In this document: positions 57,174-64,000 of the stretch, in pieces
How positions within the stretch are numbered: the first letter of the stretch is position 1
How the letters are laid out: every line of letters begins with the position of its first letter
Source: Pseudothioclava nitratireducens
GTDB taxonomy: Bacteria; Pseudomonadota; Alphaproteobacteria; Rhodobacterales; Rhodobacteraceae
Direction of reading: 5' to 3'
Assembly (NCBI RefSeq): GCF_029210495.1
Contig: NZ_JARGDK010000002.1
Location: 186,001 to 250,000, forward strand
Length of the DNA: 64,000 nt
The notes under the pieces: generated by a model
The model's input: only the letters and a program-made list of their open reading frames with translations
What the model was told of the DNA's origin: nothing
The model's database searches: none
Position numbers and translations under genes: made by a program

Positions 57174-59944
57174 AGCCCCAGATCGCGCGCGGCACAGATC
57201 ACCGCCTCGCGCGCAGCCGCGACCAGTTCCGTCAAATCATCGACCGATTGATCGGGGGTTTGCTCGATCTGCACGAGACGCGCACAGAGCGCATGCAGCG
57301 CGAAATTCGACGCCGCCCCCTTGAGCCGATGCGCCGCGCGGCCGCGGGCCACCCCCTGCGCCGCCTGAATGGCCGCCGCGCCATCAGGCGCATCCACGAG
57401 GAAGGCCTCGACGATCTGCGCCACCGTTTCGCGCCCCATCGTCTCGATATCGCCGCGCAGCACCGCGCAGACCGCCTCATCGACCAGTGCCCGCTCTTGC
57501 GGCAGCGGTGCGACAACCGGACCCTCTGGCGCTTTCGCCGCCGCGACCGACGCCAGCAGCGCCATGAGCGCGCGCGGCGCGACCGGCTTGCCAAGGATCG
57601 CATCGACCCCGATCCGCGCGCGCTCTTCGGGCGTGTCGTCGATCAGATGCGCGGTCAAAGCGGCCAACACGGGCCGATCGGGCCGCAGCTGCACCGCGCG
57701 CGCGACCTCCTCCCCGTCCATATCGGGCAAACCCAAGTCGATCAGCACAAGGTCGAACCCGCGCCGGTCGACACGTTCCAGCCCCGCCTGACCGTCCCGC
57801 GCCTCGCTCACCCGGCATCCCAGTTTCTCCAGCAACCCCCGCGCCACCAGCAGATTGACCGGATGATCCTCGATCACCAGCACGTCGAGATCGAACTGGC
57901 GGGTCATCTCGACGATGCTCTCCGCCTCTATCTGCGCAGGGTCGCCAAGCCGCATGGGCACCGTCAGCACGAACCGTGTCCCTTGCCCCGGCTCGCTTTC
58001 GAAATGCAGCCCGCCGCCGATCGCTTCGGTGAGTTGCCGCGCGATCGCCAGCCCCAGACCGACCCCCTCCGTCCCCGCCCGCCATGCGGCATCGGCGCGC
58101 CCATAAGCGTCAAAGGCACGCCGCGCCGCCTCGGGGCTCAGCCCGATGCCGCTATCCTCGACGACGAAACTCAGCACCACCTCGCCCGGCTGAACGCCCG
58201 CCGCGTGCTCCACCAGCAAGCGGACCCAGCCGCGAGGCGTATATTTCACCGCATTGGAAATCAGGTTGATGAGGATCTGCCTGATCTTGACCACATCGCC
58301 AAACAGCACCGGGGGCGCGTCCTCGGCCAGATCGACCTCGGTCTGCAACCCCTTCTCGCGCGCCAAACCCTGCGCCTGCTGCCCGAGCTGACCAACCAGA
58401 GTGCGCAGGTAGAAATGCATCGCCCCCCGCCCCGGCCCGCTTTCCTCCGTGCTGGTGAAGGTCAGGATGTCATTGGTGATGTCGAGAAGCTCGCGCGCCG
58501 ACCCCGACGCCACCGCGATCCGGTCCTTCCCCGCCCCCGAGGGCGTTTCCAGCGCGAGAAGATCAAGCATACCGATGATCCCGTTCAGGGGCGTGCGGAT
58601 TTCATGGCTCATGCGGGCCAGAAACGCGGTTTTCTTGCGGTTGGCCTCGACCGCCTCGGCGCGGGCCGCATCGGATTCCTGCATCTCCTGGAGCACGTCA
58701 CCCGTGCGTTGCAGGACTGCCTCCTCCAGATGGCCGCGCAGCCGCGCCGCCTCAGCAGAGCGCCGGCGCAACACGTTGAGCGCCTTTTCCATCCGGCCGA
58801 TCTCATCCTGACCGCTGATCGGAACCCGCGTCTCGAAGTCGCCCTCCGCGACCGCCACGATCCGCTGTGAGACCGCACCGAGCCGGGTCACCAACCGCTT
58901 GCGCGCATAGGTCCAGACCAATGTCGCGACTCCCAGCGCAATCAGCACGAACACCAGCAACGCCACCGAGAGCCAAAGCAGCACGCGGTCCGCACGCGCG
59001 ATCTCGGCCAGACTGCGCGCCTGCGCCTGATCGCGCAGCGATCCCGCCTCGGCTACCAAGTCATCGACATGCGAACGCAGGGACCGGGCATCCTCTGCCA
59101 GCCGCATCCGGGCCTCCCCAAGCCGCAGTTGAAGATCGAACGCACCCTCCGGGGCCAGCGCGGCCCCATATAGCGCCAACAGATCCGCCACTTCGGACCG
59201 CGCCGAAACGCTTGGCAAATAGCTCGAACGGCGCTGCGCGATCTGCAACGCCTCGGCGATCTCGTCACGGCTGCGCGCCACCTGATCCGCCGTCATCGGG
59301 CCAACTTCAGAAGGGATAAGCAGGCGCAATGCATCAACGACACGCACCAGCTCTGCCAGACGATCAAACGCAAAGAAGTAACGATCCGCCAGACCGTCGA
59401 TGCGGGGGTCCGCGCCATCGAATGGCTGCGCGTATAGCTCGGCAAGGCCCGCCGTCATCCGTAAACGCGCCAGATCGACCTGTGCGGAGATCAGCTCCTC
59501 AAGCCGCCCGCCCGCCGCACCGATCCGTGCGTAGCGGCCCTGAAGGCCCGCTTGAATAGCGGTCGCAAGCTGGGCCGTCTCGACCATCCGCTCCAGCCTC
59601 TTCTGCGGCGGCTCGTCCGCCGGGGCGGCGGGGCGCACCGCACCAAGCTGCTCGAACCCCGTTTCGATTTCGGCCAGAAGCCCCGCCATCGCCCCGGCAG
59701 CCCGCGACAGATCGGCATCGCTTTGCGCAATCGCCAGCGCATCCGTCAACGGGCCGATCAGCCCCGCCTGTGTATCCACCCGCGCAGCAAGTTCCCTTAC
59801 CGGCAGATTTCGGTCTATGATCCGGTCATGGGTGCGCACAAGATACCAGTTCACGGCCATCGCAAGCCCCCCGACCATGACCGTCAAGGCTACAAGAATG
59901 GCAAAGACCAAAAGAAGCTGGGTATCGAAGCGCGCCTTTCGCAT
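57143..59944 (-). CDS. torS: TorS-like hybrid sensor histidine kinase
   Basis: A 933-residue protein: membrane segment ~9-31, long periplasmic helical sensor ~32-318, membrane segment ~320-346, HAMP ~347-400, coiled coil, kinase with phospho-His447 in 'ARMSHEIRTPLNGIIGML', ATP-binding 'VEDSGIGLSPEA' and 'GLGLAIARQL', receiver ~680-800 with Asp in 'LVLIDLGLPDMDGEEV', and HPt with 'AAHRLKGAASNFAL'. This His-Asp-His unorthodox plan with a helical periplasmic sensor matches TorS. It works with TorT to sense TMAO and relay to TorR. Its start codon shares bases with the divergent torT start. Confidence 0.9.
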   Translation of the reverse strand: MRKARFDTQLLLVFAILVALTVMVGGLAMAVNWYLVRTHDRIIDRNLPVRELAARVDTQAGLIGPLTDALAIAQSDADLSRAAGAMAGLLAEIETGFEQLGAVRPAAPADEPPQKRLERMVETAQLATAIQAGLQGRYARIGAAGGRLEELISAQVDLARLRMTAGLAELYAQPFDGADPRIDGLADRYFFAFDRLAELVRVVDALRLLIPSEVGPMTADQVARSRDEIAEALQIAQRRSSYLPSVSARSEVADLLALYGAALAPEGAFDLQLRLGEARMRLAEDARSLRSHVDDLVAEAGSLRDQAQARSLAEIARADRVLLWLSVALLVFVLIALGVATLVWTYARKRLVTRLGAVSQRIVAVAEGDFETRVPISGQDEIGRMEKALNVLRRRSAEAARLRGHLEEAVLQRTGDVLQEMQESDAARAEAVEANRKKTAFLARMSHEIRTPLNGIIGMLDLLALETPSGAGKDRIAVASGSARELLDITNDILTFTSTEESGPGRGAMHFYLRTLVGQLGQQAQGLAREKGLQTEVDLAEDAPPVLFGDVVKIRQILINLISNAVKYTPRGWVRLLVEHAAGVQPGEVVLSFVVEDSGIGLSPEAARRAFDAYGRADAAWRAGTEGVGLGLAIARQLTEAIGGGLHFESEPGQGTRFVLTVPMRLGDPAQIEAESIVEMTRQFDLDVLVIEDHPVNLLVARGLLEKLGCRVSEARDGQAGLERVDRRGFDLVLIDLGLPDMDGEEVARAVQLRPDRPVLAALTAHLIDDTPEERARIGVDAILGKPVAPRALMALLASVAAAKAPEGPVVAPLPQERALVDEAVCAVLRGDIETMGRETVAQIVEAFLVDAPDGAAAIQAAQGVARGRAAHRLKGAASNFALHALCARLVQIEQTPDQSVDDLTELVAAAREAVICAARDLGLQLSSEATSR

Positions 59945-60938
59945 GGCTCAGTGTTACGGACACTCGATCCGCCGATCAATCGCGCTTTGGGCCGCAGCCG
60001 TCATCGTGCTGGCCAGCACCGCCGCCGCGAACGCCACGGAACCGGCGCGGCTTTGCGTGCTGGTGCCGCATTTCAAGGACGAATACTGGCTGAGCGTGGG
60101 CTACGGGCTGGAGACCGAGGCCGCCCGTCAGGGCACCGAACTTTTGTTCTTCGAGGCCGGCGGCTACAATGCGCGCGGCTCTCAGATATCGCAACTCTCG
60201 GACTGCCTGACACGCGGCGTGGATGCCATTCTTATCGGCACGGTCAGTTCGGACCACCCGGACCTGCTCGACGCCGTCGCCCGCGCGGCGCAGCAACGCC
60301 CTGTCTTCGGCCTTGTAAATGCGCTCGCCTCAGCGGAGTTGTCCGGACGGATCGGCGTTGATTGGTTTGACATGGGGCACAGTGTCGGCCGTTATCTGGC
60401 CGCGCGCCATCCCGCTGGCAGCCCCCCGGTCTCGGCGGTGCTGATCTCCGGTCCGCAAGAGGCTGGCTGGACCGGGCCACTGGAAACGGGGTTACGCGCG
60501 GCAGTGGACGGCAGCAGCCTGACGATTAGCGCTGTTTTGGGCGCGGATACGGGCCTGCGCGAGCAGTTGCGACTGGTCGAGGACGCATTGGCCGCCTGGC
60601 CGCAAAGCGATTACCTGATCGGCTCGGCCCCCGCCATCGAGGCCGCCATGGGCCATTTCGCGCAACATGATCTGGGCGCGACCGACCACCCCAAGCTGAT
60701 CGCCACCTATGTCAATCACACCATCAAGCGGGGCCTGATCGGGCGTCAGGTCATGGCCGCCCCGTTCGACGATCCGATGGAACAAGGCCGCATGGCCTTG
60801 CGGCAGGCGCTCGGCGTGTTGGAAGGCAGGGATGTCGCGACCTCGGACGGACCCCTGATCCGCCTGATGGAGCCGGGATCACCGGAGTTGCAAACACTCC
60901 AGATGTCGCCGCCCACCTATTTCCCGACGATCGAATAG
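59943..60938 (+). CDS. torT: TorT-like periplasmic TMAO sensor protein
   Basis: A 331-residue protein with a signal peptide 'SIRRSIALWAAAVIVLASTA' cleaved near 'AANATEP'. The mature part is a type I periplasmic binding fold: 'LCVLVPHFKDEYWLSVGYGL', 'LFFEAGGYNARGSQISQLSD' and 'GVDAILIGTVSSDHPDLLD' match TorT. TorT binds TMAO and pairs with TorS periplasmic domain. The start ATG (59943-59945) overlaps the opposite-strand torS start, so no intergenic promoter space exists. A reading frame continues upstream within torS and is not used. Confidence 0.88.
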   Translation: MAQCYGHSIRRSIALWAAAVIVLASTAAANATEPARLCVLVPHFKDEYWLSVGYGLETEAARQGTELLFFEAGGYNARGSQISQLSDCLTRGVDAILIGTVSSDHPDLLDAVARAAQQRPVFGLVNALASAELSGRIGVDWFDMGHSVGRYLAARHPAGSPPVSAVLISGPQEAGWTGPLETGLRAAVDGSSLTISAVLGADTGLREQLRLVEDALAAWPQSDYLIGSAPAIEAAMGHFAQHDLGATDHPKLIATYVNHTIKRGLIGRQVMAAPFDDPMEQGRMALRQALGVLEGRDVATSDGPLIRLMEPGSPELQTLQMSPPTYFPTIE

Positions 60939-61262
60939 ACTTGCCGCGGCACCTGCCGCGCGAAACCTAGCCGTGCAGGCGCCATGCCCGACGCCACACA
61001 CACCGCCCGCCAAATGGTAACATGCCCCGACAACCCGGCGGATTTTTCCCCTAGGATCGCCTTGGGGGGCGGCAGGGCGAGCTAGGGGCTGTCGGTTTGA
61101 ACGAACACCGCCGACACCTGAGCATGCAGATGCTGCACAGCGTGAGGCCGCTCGCTCTCAGAAATCACACAAGCTGTTGAAGGCCCGGCCCCTGCAATCC
61201 TGCTGGACATGCTCGCAAACAATCTATAAAACTGGAACGGCATTCCAGTTTTGGGGAGTCGG
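60939..61262 (+). other. 324-base non-coding gap between torT and the IclR gene
   Basis: Contains a short hairpin after torT (CGCGGC at 60945-60950 with GCCGCG at 60955-60960, loop ACCT, no T tract) and the IclR operator near its end. No credible coding frame is seen; a short frame starting at 61177 runs into the IclR gene in another frame. The rest shows nothing recognisable. Confidence 0.6.
61228..61252. promoter_or_regulatory. IclR-type palindromic operator before the IclR gene
   Basis: AAAACTGGAA (61228-61237) and TTCCAGTTTT (61243-61252) are exact 10-base reverse complements with a 5-base centre. The core TGGAA-N5-TTCCA fits the classical IclR operator shape. It ends 10 bases before the ATG of the IclR gene, so binding would directly block its transcription or translation start. 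Confidence 0.75.
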
Positions 61263-62054
61263 ATGTCTTTCAGCCATACAGAGCGCAGCCTGCGGGCTTT
61301 GGAGCTTTTGGCGCAAAGCGCGGATGGGCTGGCCTTGGCCGAGATCGCCGAAGCGCTCGGGATGCCGAAATCGGGGGTCCACCGCCTGCTCGCCGAACTT
61401 TCGCGGCTGGGCTATGCCACGCAGGACGCGCGCGGCACATATCACCTGACCCCCCGGCTGATTTCGGTGGCCTTCCGGCATCTCGCCTGCCTTGGCACGG
61501 TCGATGCCGCGCAGCCGGTGCTCGATGCGCTGGCCGAGCTTTCGGGCGAGCTTGTCCGGCTTTCGGTCACCGATGGCGACCGGCAGGTCTTTGTCGCCAA
61601 GGCCCAGGGCGCGCGCGGCGGGCTGATCTACGATCCGCAAATGGGTGAGGCCGCGCATCTCGCTTCAATGGCGACGGGGCTTGCGTGGCTTGCCCAGCTT
61701 GGCGAGGCCGAAGCGCTGGCGCTGGTCGCGGCGCAGGGGCTGGTCGCCCCCGGCACCGGGCCGAACGCGCCCCGCGACCTGCCCGAACTGCGCGACAGCC
61801 TTGCCCGGACCCGCGCGGCCGGGCTTGCCCAAGCCATAGACAGCTCGGCCCCCGGCATGTCAGCGCTCGCCGCAGCGATCCTCCACCCCGCAACCGGCGC
61901 CTGCCTCGGCACGGTCTCGATCGGCGGCCCAAGCGCAAGGCTTACGCCAGAGCGGATGGCGGCGCTGAAGCCCCCGCTCCTCGAAGCGGCCTCGCAACTT
62001 TCGGACCGCGTCGCCGGCTCCAGCTATTTCACCCCCGCCCGCGCGGCGATCTGA
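61263..62054 (+). CDS. IclR-family transcriptional regulator
   Basis: A 263-residue protein: N-terminal winged HTH 'SLRALELLAQSADGLALAEI' and 'ALGMPKSGVHRLLAELSRLG', C-terminal effector domain with 'LIYDPQMGEAAHLASMATGL' and 'AIDSSAPGMSALAAAILHPA'. GGGGAG precedes the ATG at 61263. Start MSFSHTERS fits family N-termini. It is first in a probable operon with the acyl-CoA dehydrogenase (10 bases) and has its own palindrome upstream, suggesting autorepression and control of the neighbours. Many IclR proteins govern aromatic or hydroaromatic acid catabolism, compatible with the QuiC-like gene at the edge. Confidence 0.92.
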   Translation: MSFSHTERSLRALELLAQSADGLALAEIAEALGMPKSGVHRLLAELSRLGYATQDARGTYHLTPRLISVAFRHLACLGTVDAAQPVLDALAELSGELVRLSVTDGDRQVFVAKAQGARGGLIYDPQMGEAAHLASMATGLAWLAQLGEAEALALVAAQGLVAPGTGPNAPRDLPELRDSLARTRAAGLAQAIDSSAPGMSALAAAILHPATGACLGTVSIGGPSARLTPERMAALKPPLLEAASQLSDRVAGSSYFTPARAAI

Positions 62055-62064
62055 GGAGACCCCC

Positions 62065-63243
62065 ATGGATATGGACCTGAGCCACGAACAGCGCCTGCTG
62101 GTCGACACCGTGCGCGATTTCATCGCCACCGAACTGGCACCGCTTGAAGAGGGCATCGAACAGGCTGGCGCGCTCGATCCCGCACAGGCCGAAGCGATCT
62201 TTGCCAAGAGCAGCGCGCTGGGGCTCTATGCGATGAACATCCCCGAAGCGCATGGGGGCGGCGGGCTTTCGGCGCTCGATACGATGCTGGTCGAGGAACA
62301 GTTCGGGCGCACCACCGATATTCTGATCCGTCGCGCCTTTGGAAATGTCTACGAGGTTCTGCTGGCTTGCGAGGGCGCGCAGGTCGAGCGCTGGCTGCGC
62401 CCCAGCGTGCGCGGCGAGCGGATCTGCTCCATCGCGATCACCGAGCCGGGCGCAGGCTCGGACGCGGCCTCGATCACCACGAAGGCCACCGAAGACGGCA
62501 AGGGCGGCTGGGTGCTGAACGGCGCCAAACATTTCATCTCGGACGGGCTGGTCTCGGATTTCTTCGTGGTCTCGGCCGTCACCGATCCGGGCAAGGGCGC
62601 GCGGGGGATCTCGCTTTTCCTCGTGGACAAGGGGACGCCGGGCCTCACTATCGGGCGCGATCAGCCGATGATGGGGCTGCGCGGCACCAGCCATGTCGAG
62701 CTGCATTTCGACAATGTCGCGCTTGAGCAGATCAACATGCTGGGCGCGCGCGGCGAAGGGTTCCGGATGGCGCTTGGCGTGCTTGGCCGGGTGCGGCTGG
62801 CTCAGGTGGGCGCGCGCGCCATCGGCAAGGCGACCAAAGTGCTCGACCTGATGGTCGACTATGCGCGCGAACGCAAACAGTTCGGCCAGGCGATCGGCGA
62901 GTTCCAGCTGGTGGGCCAGATGCTCGCCGATTCCGCGCTCGAGATCAATGCGGCGCGGCTGGCGCTCTGGCAGACCGCGATAGAAATCGACGCAGGCCGC
63001 GACCCGCGCACGCGGATCAGCCTCGTCAAGGTCCAAGCCGCCGAGACGCTGGGCCGGGTCGTTGACCGCGCGGTCCAACTGTTCGGGGGCATGGGCTTTT
63101 GCAAGGACCTGCCGATCGAGCGCTACTACCGGGACGCGCGCATCTACCGGATTTTCGATGGCACTTCCGAGATCCACCGCACCGTCATGGCGCGCAGCCT
63201 GATGAAGGGCGAGGCCTCGCTCTACGACCCGTTCATCGGCTGA
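62065..63243 (+). CDS. Acyl-CoA dehydrogenase family protein
   Basis: A 392-residue FAD enzyme with the normal three-domain ACAD plan. 'CSIAITEPGAGSDAASITTK' and 'GAKHFISDG' line the FAD/substrate site, 'YARERKQFGQAIGEFQLV' is the ACAD signature, and 'DARIYRIFDGTSEIHRTVMA' carries the region of the catalytic base. Where MCAD-type enzymes have YEGT, this has FDGT, so the base at that position is Asp rather than Glu, a variant seen in part of the family. Substrate acyl-CoA is unknown; a cyclic or branched acid is possible. It follows the IclR gene and is convergent with the QuiC-like gene. Confidence 0.9.
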   Translation: MDMDLSHEQRLLVDTVRDFIATELAPLEEGIEQAGALDPAQAEAIFAKSSALGLYAMNIPEAHGGGGLSALDTMLVEEQFGRTTDILIRRAFGNVYEVLLACEGAQVERWLRPSVRGERICSIAITEPGAGSDAASITTKATEDGKGGWVLNGAKHFISDGLVSDFFVVSAVTDPGKGARGISLFLVDKGTPGLTIGRDQPMMGLRGTSHVELHFDNVALEQINMLGARGEGFRMALGVLGRVRLAQVGARAIGKATKVLDLMVDYARERKQFGQAIGEFQLVGQMLADSALEINAARLALWQTAIEIDAGRDPRTRISLVKVQAAETLGRVVDRAVQLFGGMGFCKDLPIERYYRDARIYRIFDGTSEIHRTVMARSLMKGEASLYDPFIG

Positions 63244-63252
63244 GCGTAAAGA

Positions 63253-63274
63253 CGCGGGGCCCCGCGGCCCCGCG
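63253..63274. terminator. Hairpin between convergent ACAD and QuiC-like genes
   Basis: CGCGGGGCC (63253-63261) and GGCCCCGCG (63266-63274) form a perfect 9-bp stem with a CCGC loop in the 35-base convergent gap. It can serve both directions; no T tract follows. Confidence 0.45.
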
Positions 63275-63278
63275 CGCC

Positions 63279-64000
63279 TCACATCAGGAACAGCGCATCC
63301 TGCTCTTCGAGCACGCGCAGTTGCGCCATCATCCGCACCGGAGCATTGACCGCCCCCATGCCGCGATAGCCGCGCCGCTCGACGATCTCGAAGAAGACGC
63401 CGTTGATCGTGCGCGTGTAGAGCTGGAAATACTCCCCGCCGGCATCCCGGTCATAGAAGATGTTCAGATCGCGCATCTCGGCGATCAGCGCGGGATCGAG
63501 GTCATAGCGGCAGGCCAGATCCTCGTAATAGTTCGGCGGTACCTGCAACACATCCTCGGGCGGCAGCGCGCGCGCGCAAGCAAGGATATCGTCACAGGCG
63601 AAGGCAATGTGGTGCCATGGCGCGAAGCCCGACTTTTCAAGGAAGCGCTGCGTCGTGGTCCCCGCCCCGAAGGAGGAGTTGAGCGACAGCCGCACCTGCC
63701 CGTCATCATTGGCCAGCGTGCGCGAATGCACCGTGCCATGCGGGTCGAGCACGTCGCGCGCCTCTTCCGAGCGCATGTTGAACACAGCCCGGTAGAACAT
63801 AAGCCCGGACAGGAACAGGTTCGGCTGAAGCGCCTGCGCGCAATGGTCGATGCGCAGGACATGTCCTGCGGGTTGCTCGCCCGTCGGCTCGAACCGTGCA
63901 AACCCCGGCGCGCTTTCGATCGGCCCGCCCGCGAGATAGAAGACCGAGCCCCCGGGCCCGCGCACGACCCGCAGCCCATAGGGCGATGGGCCATCGAGCG
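63279..64000 (-). CDS. QuiC/AroZ-like 3-dehydroshikimate dehydratase, HPPD-like C-terminal part (5' end outside window)
   Basis: The frame is open to the window edge (upstream codons read GPSPYGLRVV), so the N-terminal part is missing. The visible 240 residues are an HPPD-like vicinal-oxygen-chelate region: 'RIDHCAQALQPNLFLSGLMF' and 'PWHHIAFACDDILACARAL', ending 'GVFFEIVERRGYRGMGAVNA'. This matches the C-terminal half of bifunctional sugar-phosphate-isomerase/HPPD-like proteins, including QuiC and AsbF-related 3-dehydroshikimate dehydratases that make protocatechuate. The His and Glu residues in these blocks are likely metal ligands. A genuine 4-hydroxyphenylpyruvate dioxygenase is less likely from the C-terminal pattern. 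Confidence 0.8.
   Translation of the reverse strand, partial: LDGPSPYGLRVVRGPGGSVFYLAGGPIESAPGFARFEPTGEQPAGHVLRIDHCAQALQPNLFLSGLMFYRAVFNMRSEEARDVLDPHGTVHSRTLANDDGQVRLSLNSSFGAGTTTQRFLEKSGFAPWHHIAFACDDILACARALPPEDVLQVPPNYYEDLACRYDLDPALIAEMRDLNIFYDRDAGGEYFQLYTRTINGVFFEIVERRGYRGMGAVNAPVRMMAQLRVLEEQDALFLM

Noticed and set aside
61177-61449. Short plus-strand frame overlapping the IclR gene start
   Set aside because: It is in another frame, crosses the palindromic operator, and its product (Cys/Ser/Arg-rich) has no family features.
1-64000. tRNA, rRNA, CRISPR array, insertion sequence or prophage
   Set aside because: No cloverleaf-like tRNA sequence, rRNA segment, regularly spaced repeats, transposase or phage gene was recognised by reading. 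A tRNAscan/Infernal run could still reveal small RNAs.
63279-64000. Plain 4-hydroxyphenylpyruvate dioxygenase (hppD)
   Set aside because: The C-terminal end 'FEIVERRGYRGMGAVNA' and upstream residues fit the bifunctional QuiC-like group better, and no homogentisate genes are adjacent. The N-terminal part beyond the window would decide.

Overview
The window is a high-GC, gene-dense bacterial chromosome segment. Its gene content points to an alphaproteobacterium of the order Rhodobacterales. The pointers are a RutR/PreAT pyrimidine locus, an NDUFA12-type complex I accessory protein, the housekeeping block accB-accC-aat-DUF2155-mlaD-NDUFA12-clpX-clpP, many TRAP transporters, and a TauXY/Xsc taurine pathway. 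No rRNA, tRNA, CRISPR array, insertion sequence or prophage was recognised. Genus cannot be fixed by reading alone.

Layout. 1-5.9 kb: the end of a RutR-like regulator, a low-complexity hypothetical protein, preA-preT (NADH-dependent dihydropyrimidine dehydrogenase), then accB-accC closed by a strong terminator. 5.9-10.7 kb: a methyltransferase, aat, a DUF2155-mlaD pair, NDUFA12, clpX and clpP. 10.9-15.3 kb: a small periplasmic sensor-like protein with a large PAS-containing chemoreceptor, and a UDP-glucuronate 4-epimerase-like gene. 15.3-21.9 kb: a TAXI-type TRAP transporter with a DUF1850 protein and a DctB/DctD-like two-component system. 22.1-27.6 kb: an SDR, a P5C-reductase-like protein, a TetR repressor divergent from a DgcA-like flavoenzyme, and a LysR. 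27.7-30.3 kb: a DUF481 outer-membrane protein, a hypothetical protein and an MscS channel.

30.3-37.4 kb: a LysR regulator divergent from a TRAP transporter followed by a three-subunit FAD/[2Fe-2S] amine or amino-acid dehydrogenase and a RidA imine deaminase. This looks like one uptake-and-oxidation operon of unknown substrate. 37.6-39.6 kb: an SbtA-family transporter divergent from a LysR. 39.6-50.5 kb: a taurine catabolic locus: TauR divergent from a TRAP transporter (TauKLM), UspA, TauX, TauY, Xsc, TauZ and Pta. Together these convert taurine through sulfoacetaldehyde to acetyl phosphate plus sulfite and on to acetyl-CoA.

50.5-60.9 kb: molybdenum-cofactor genes (moaA-moaD-moeB-moaC-DUF2478) downstream of a TorA-type TMAO reductase, with TorR, TorS and TorT beside it. 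The reductase carries a C-terminal c-type haem domain resembling the last domain of TorC, while no separate torC or torD lies in the window. This fusion is the most unusual single gene found. 61.2-64 kb: an IclR regulator with a clear palindromic operator, an acyl-CoA dehydrogenase, and the 3' part of a QuiC/AroZ-like bifunctional gene that runs off the edge.

A recurring architectural feature is a strong intercistronic hairpin directly after each of the three TRAP binding-protein genes, which could favour excess binding protein over its downstream partners.
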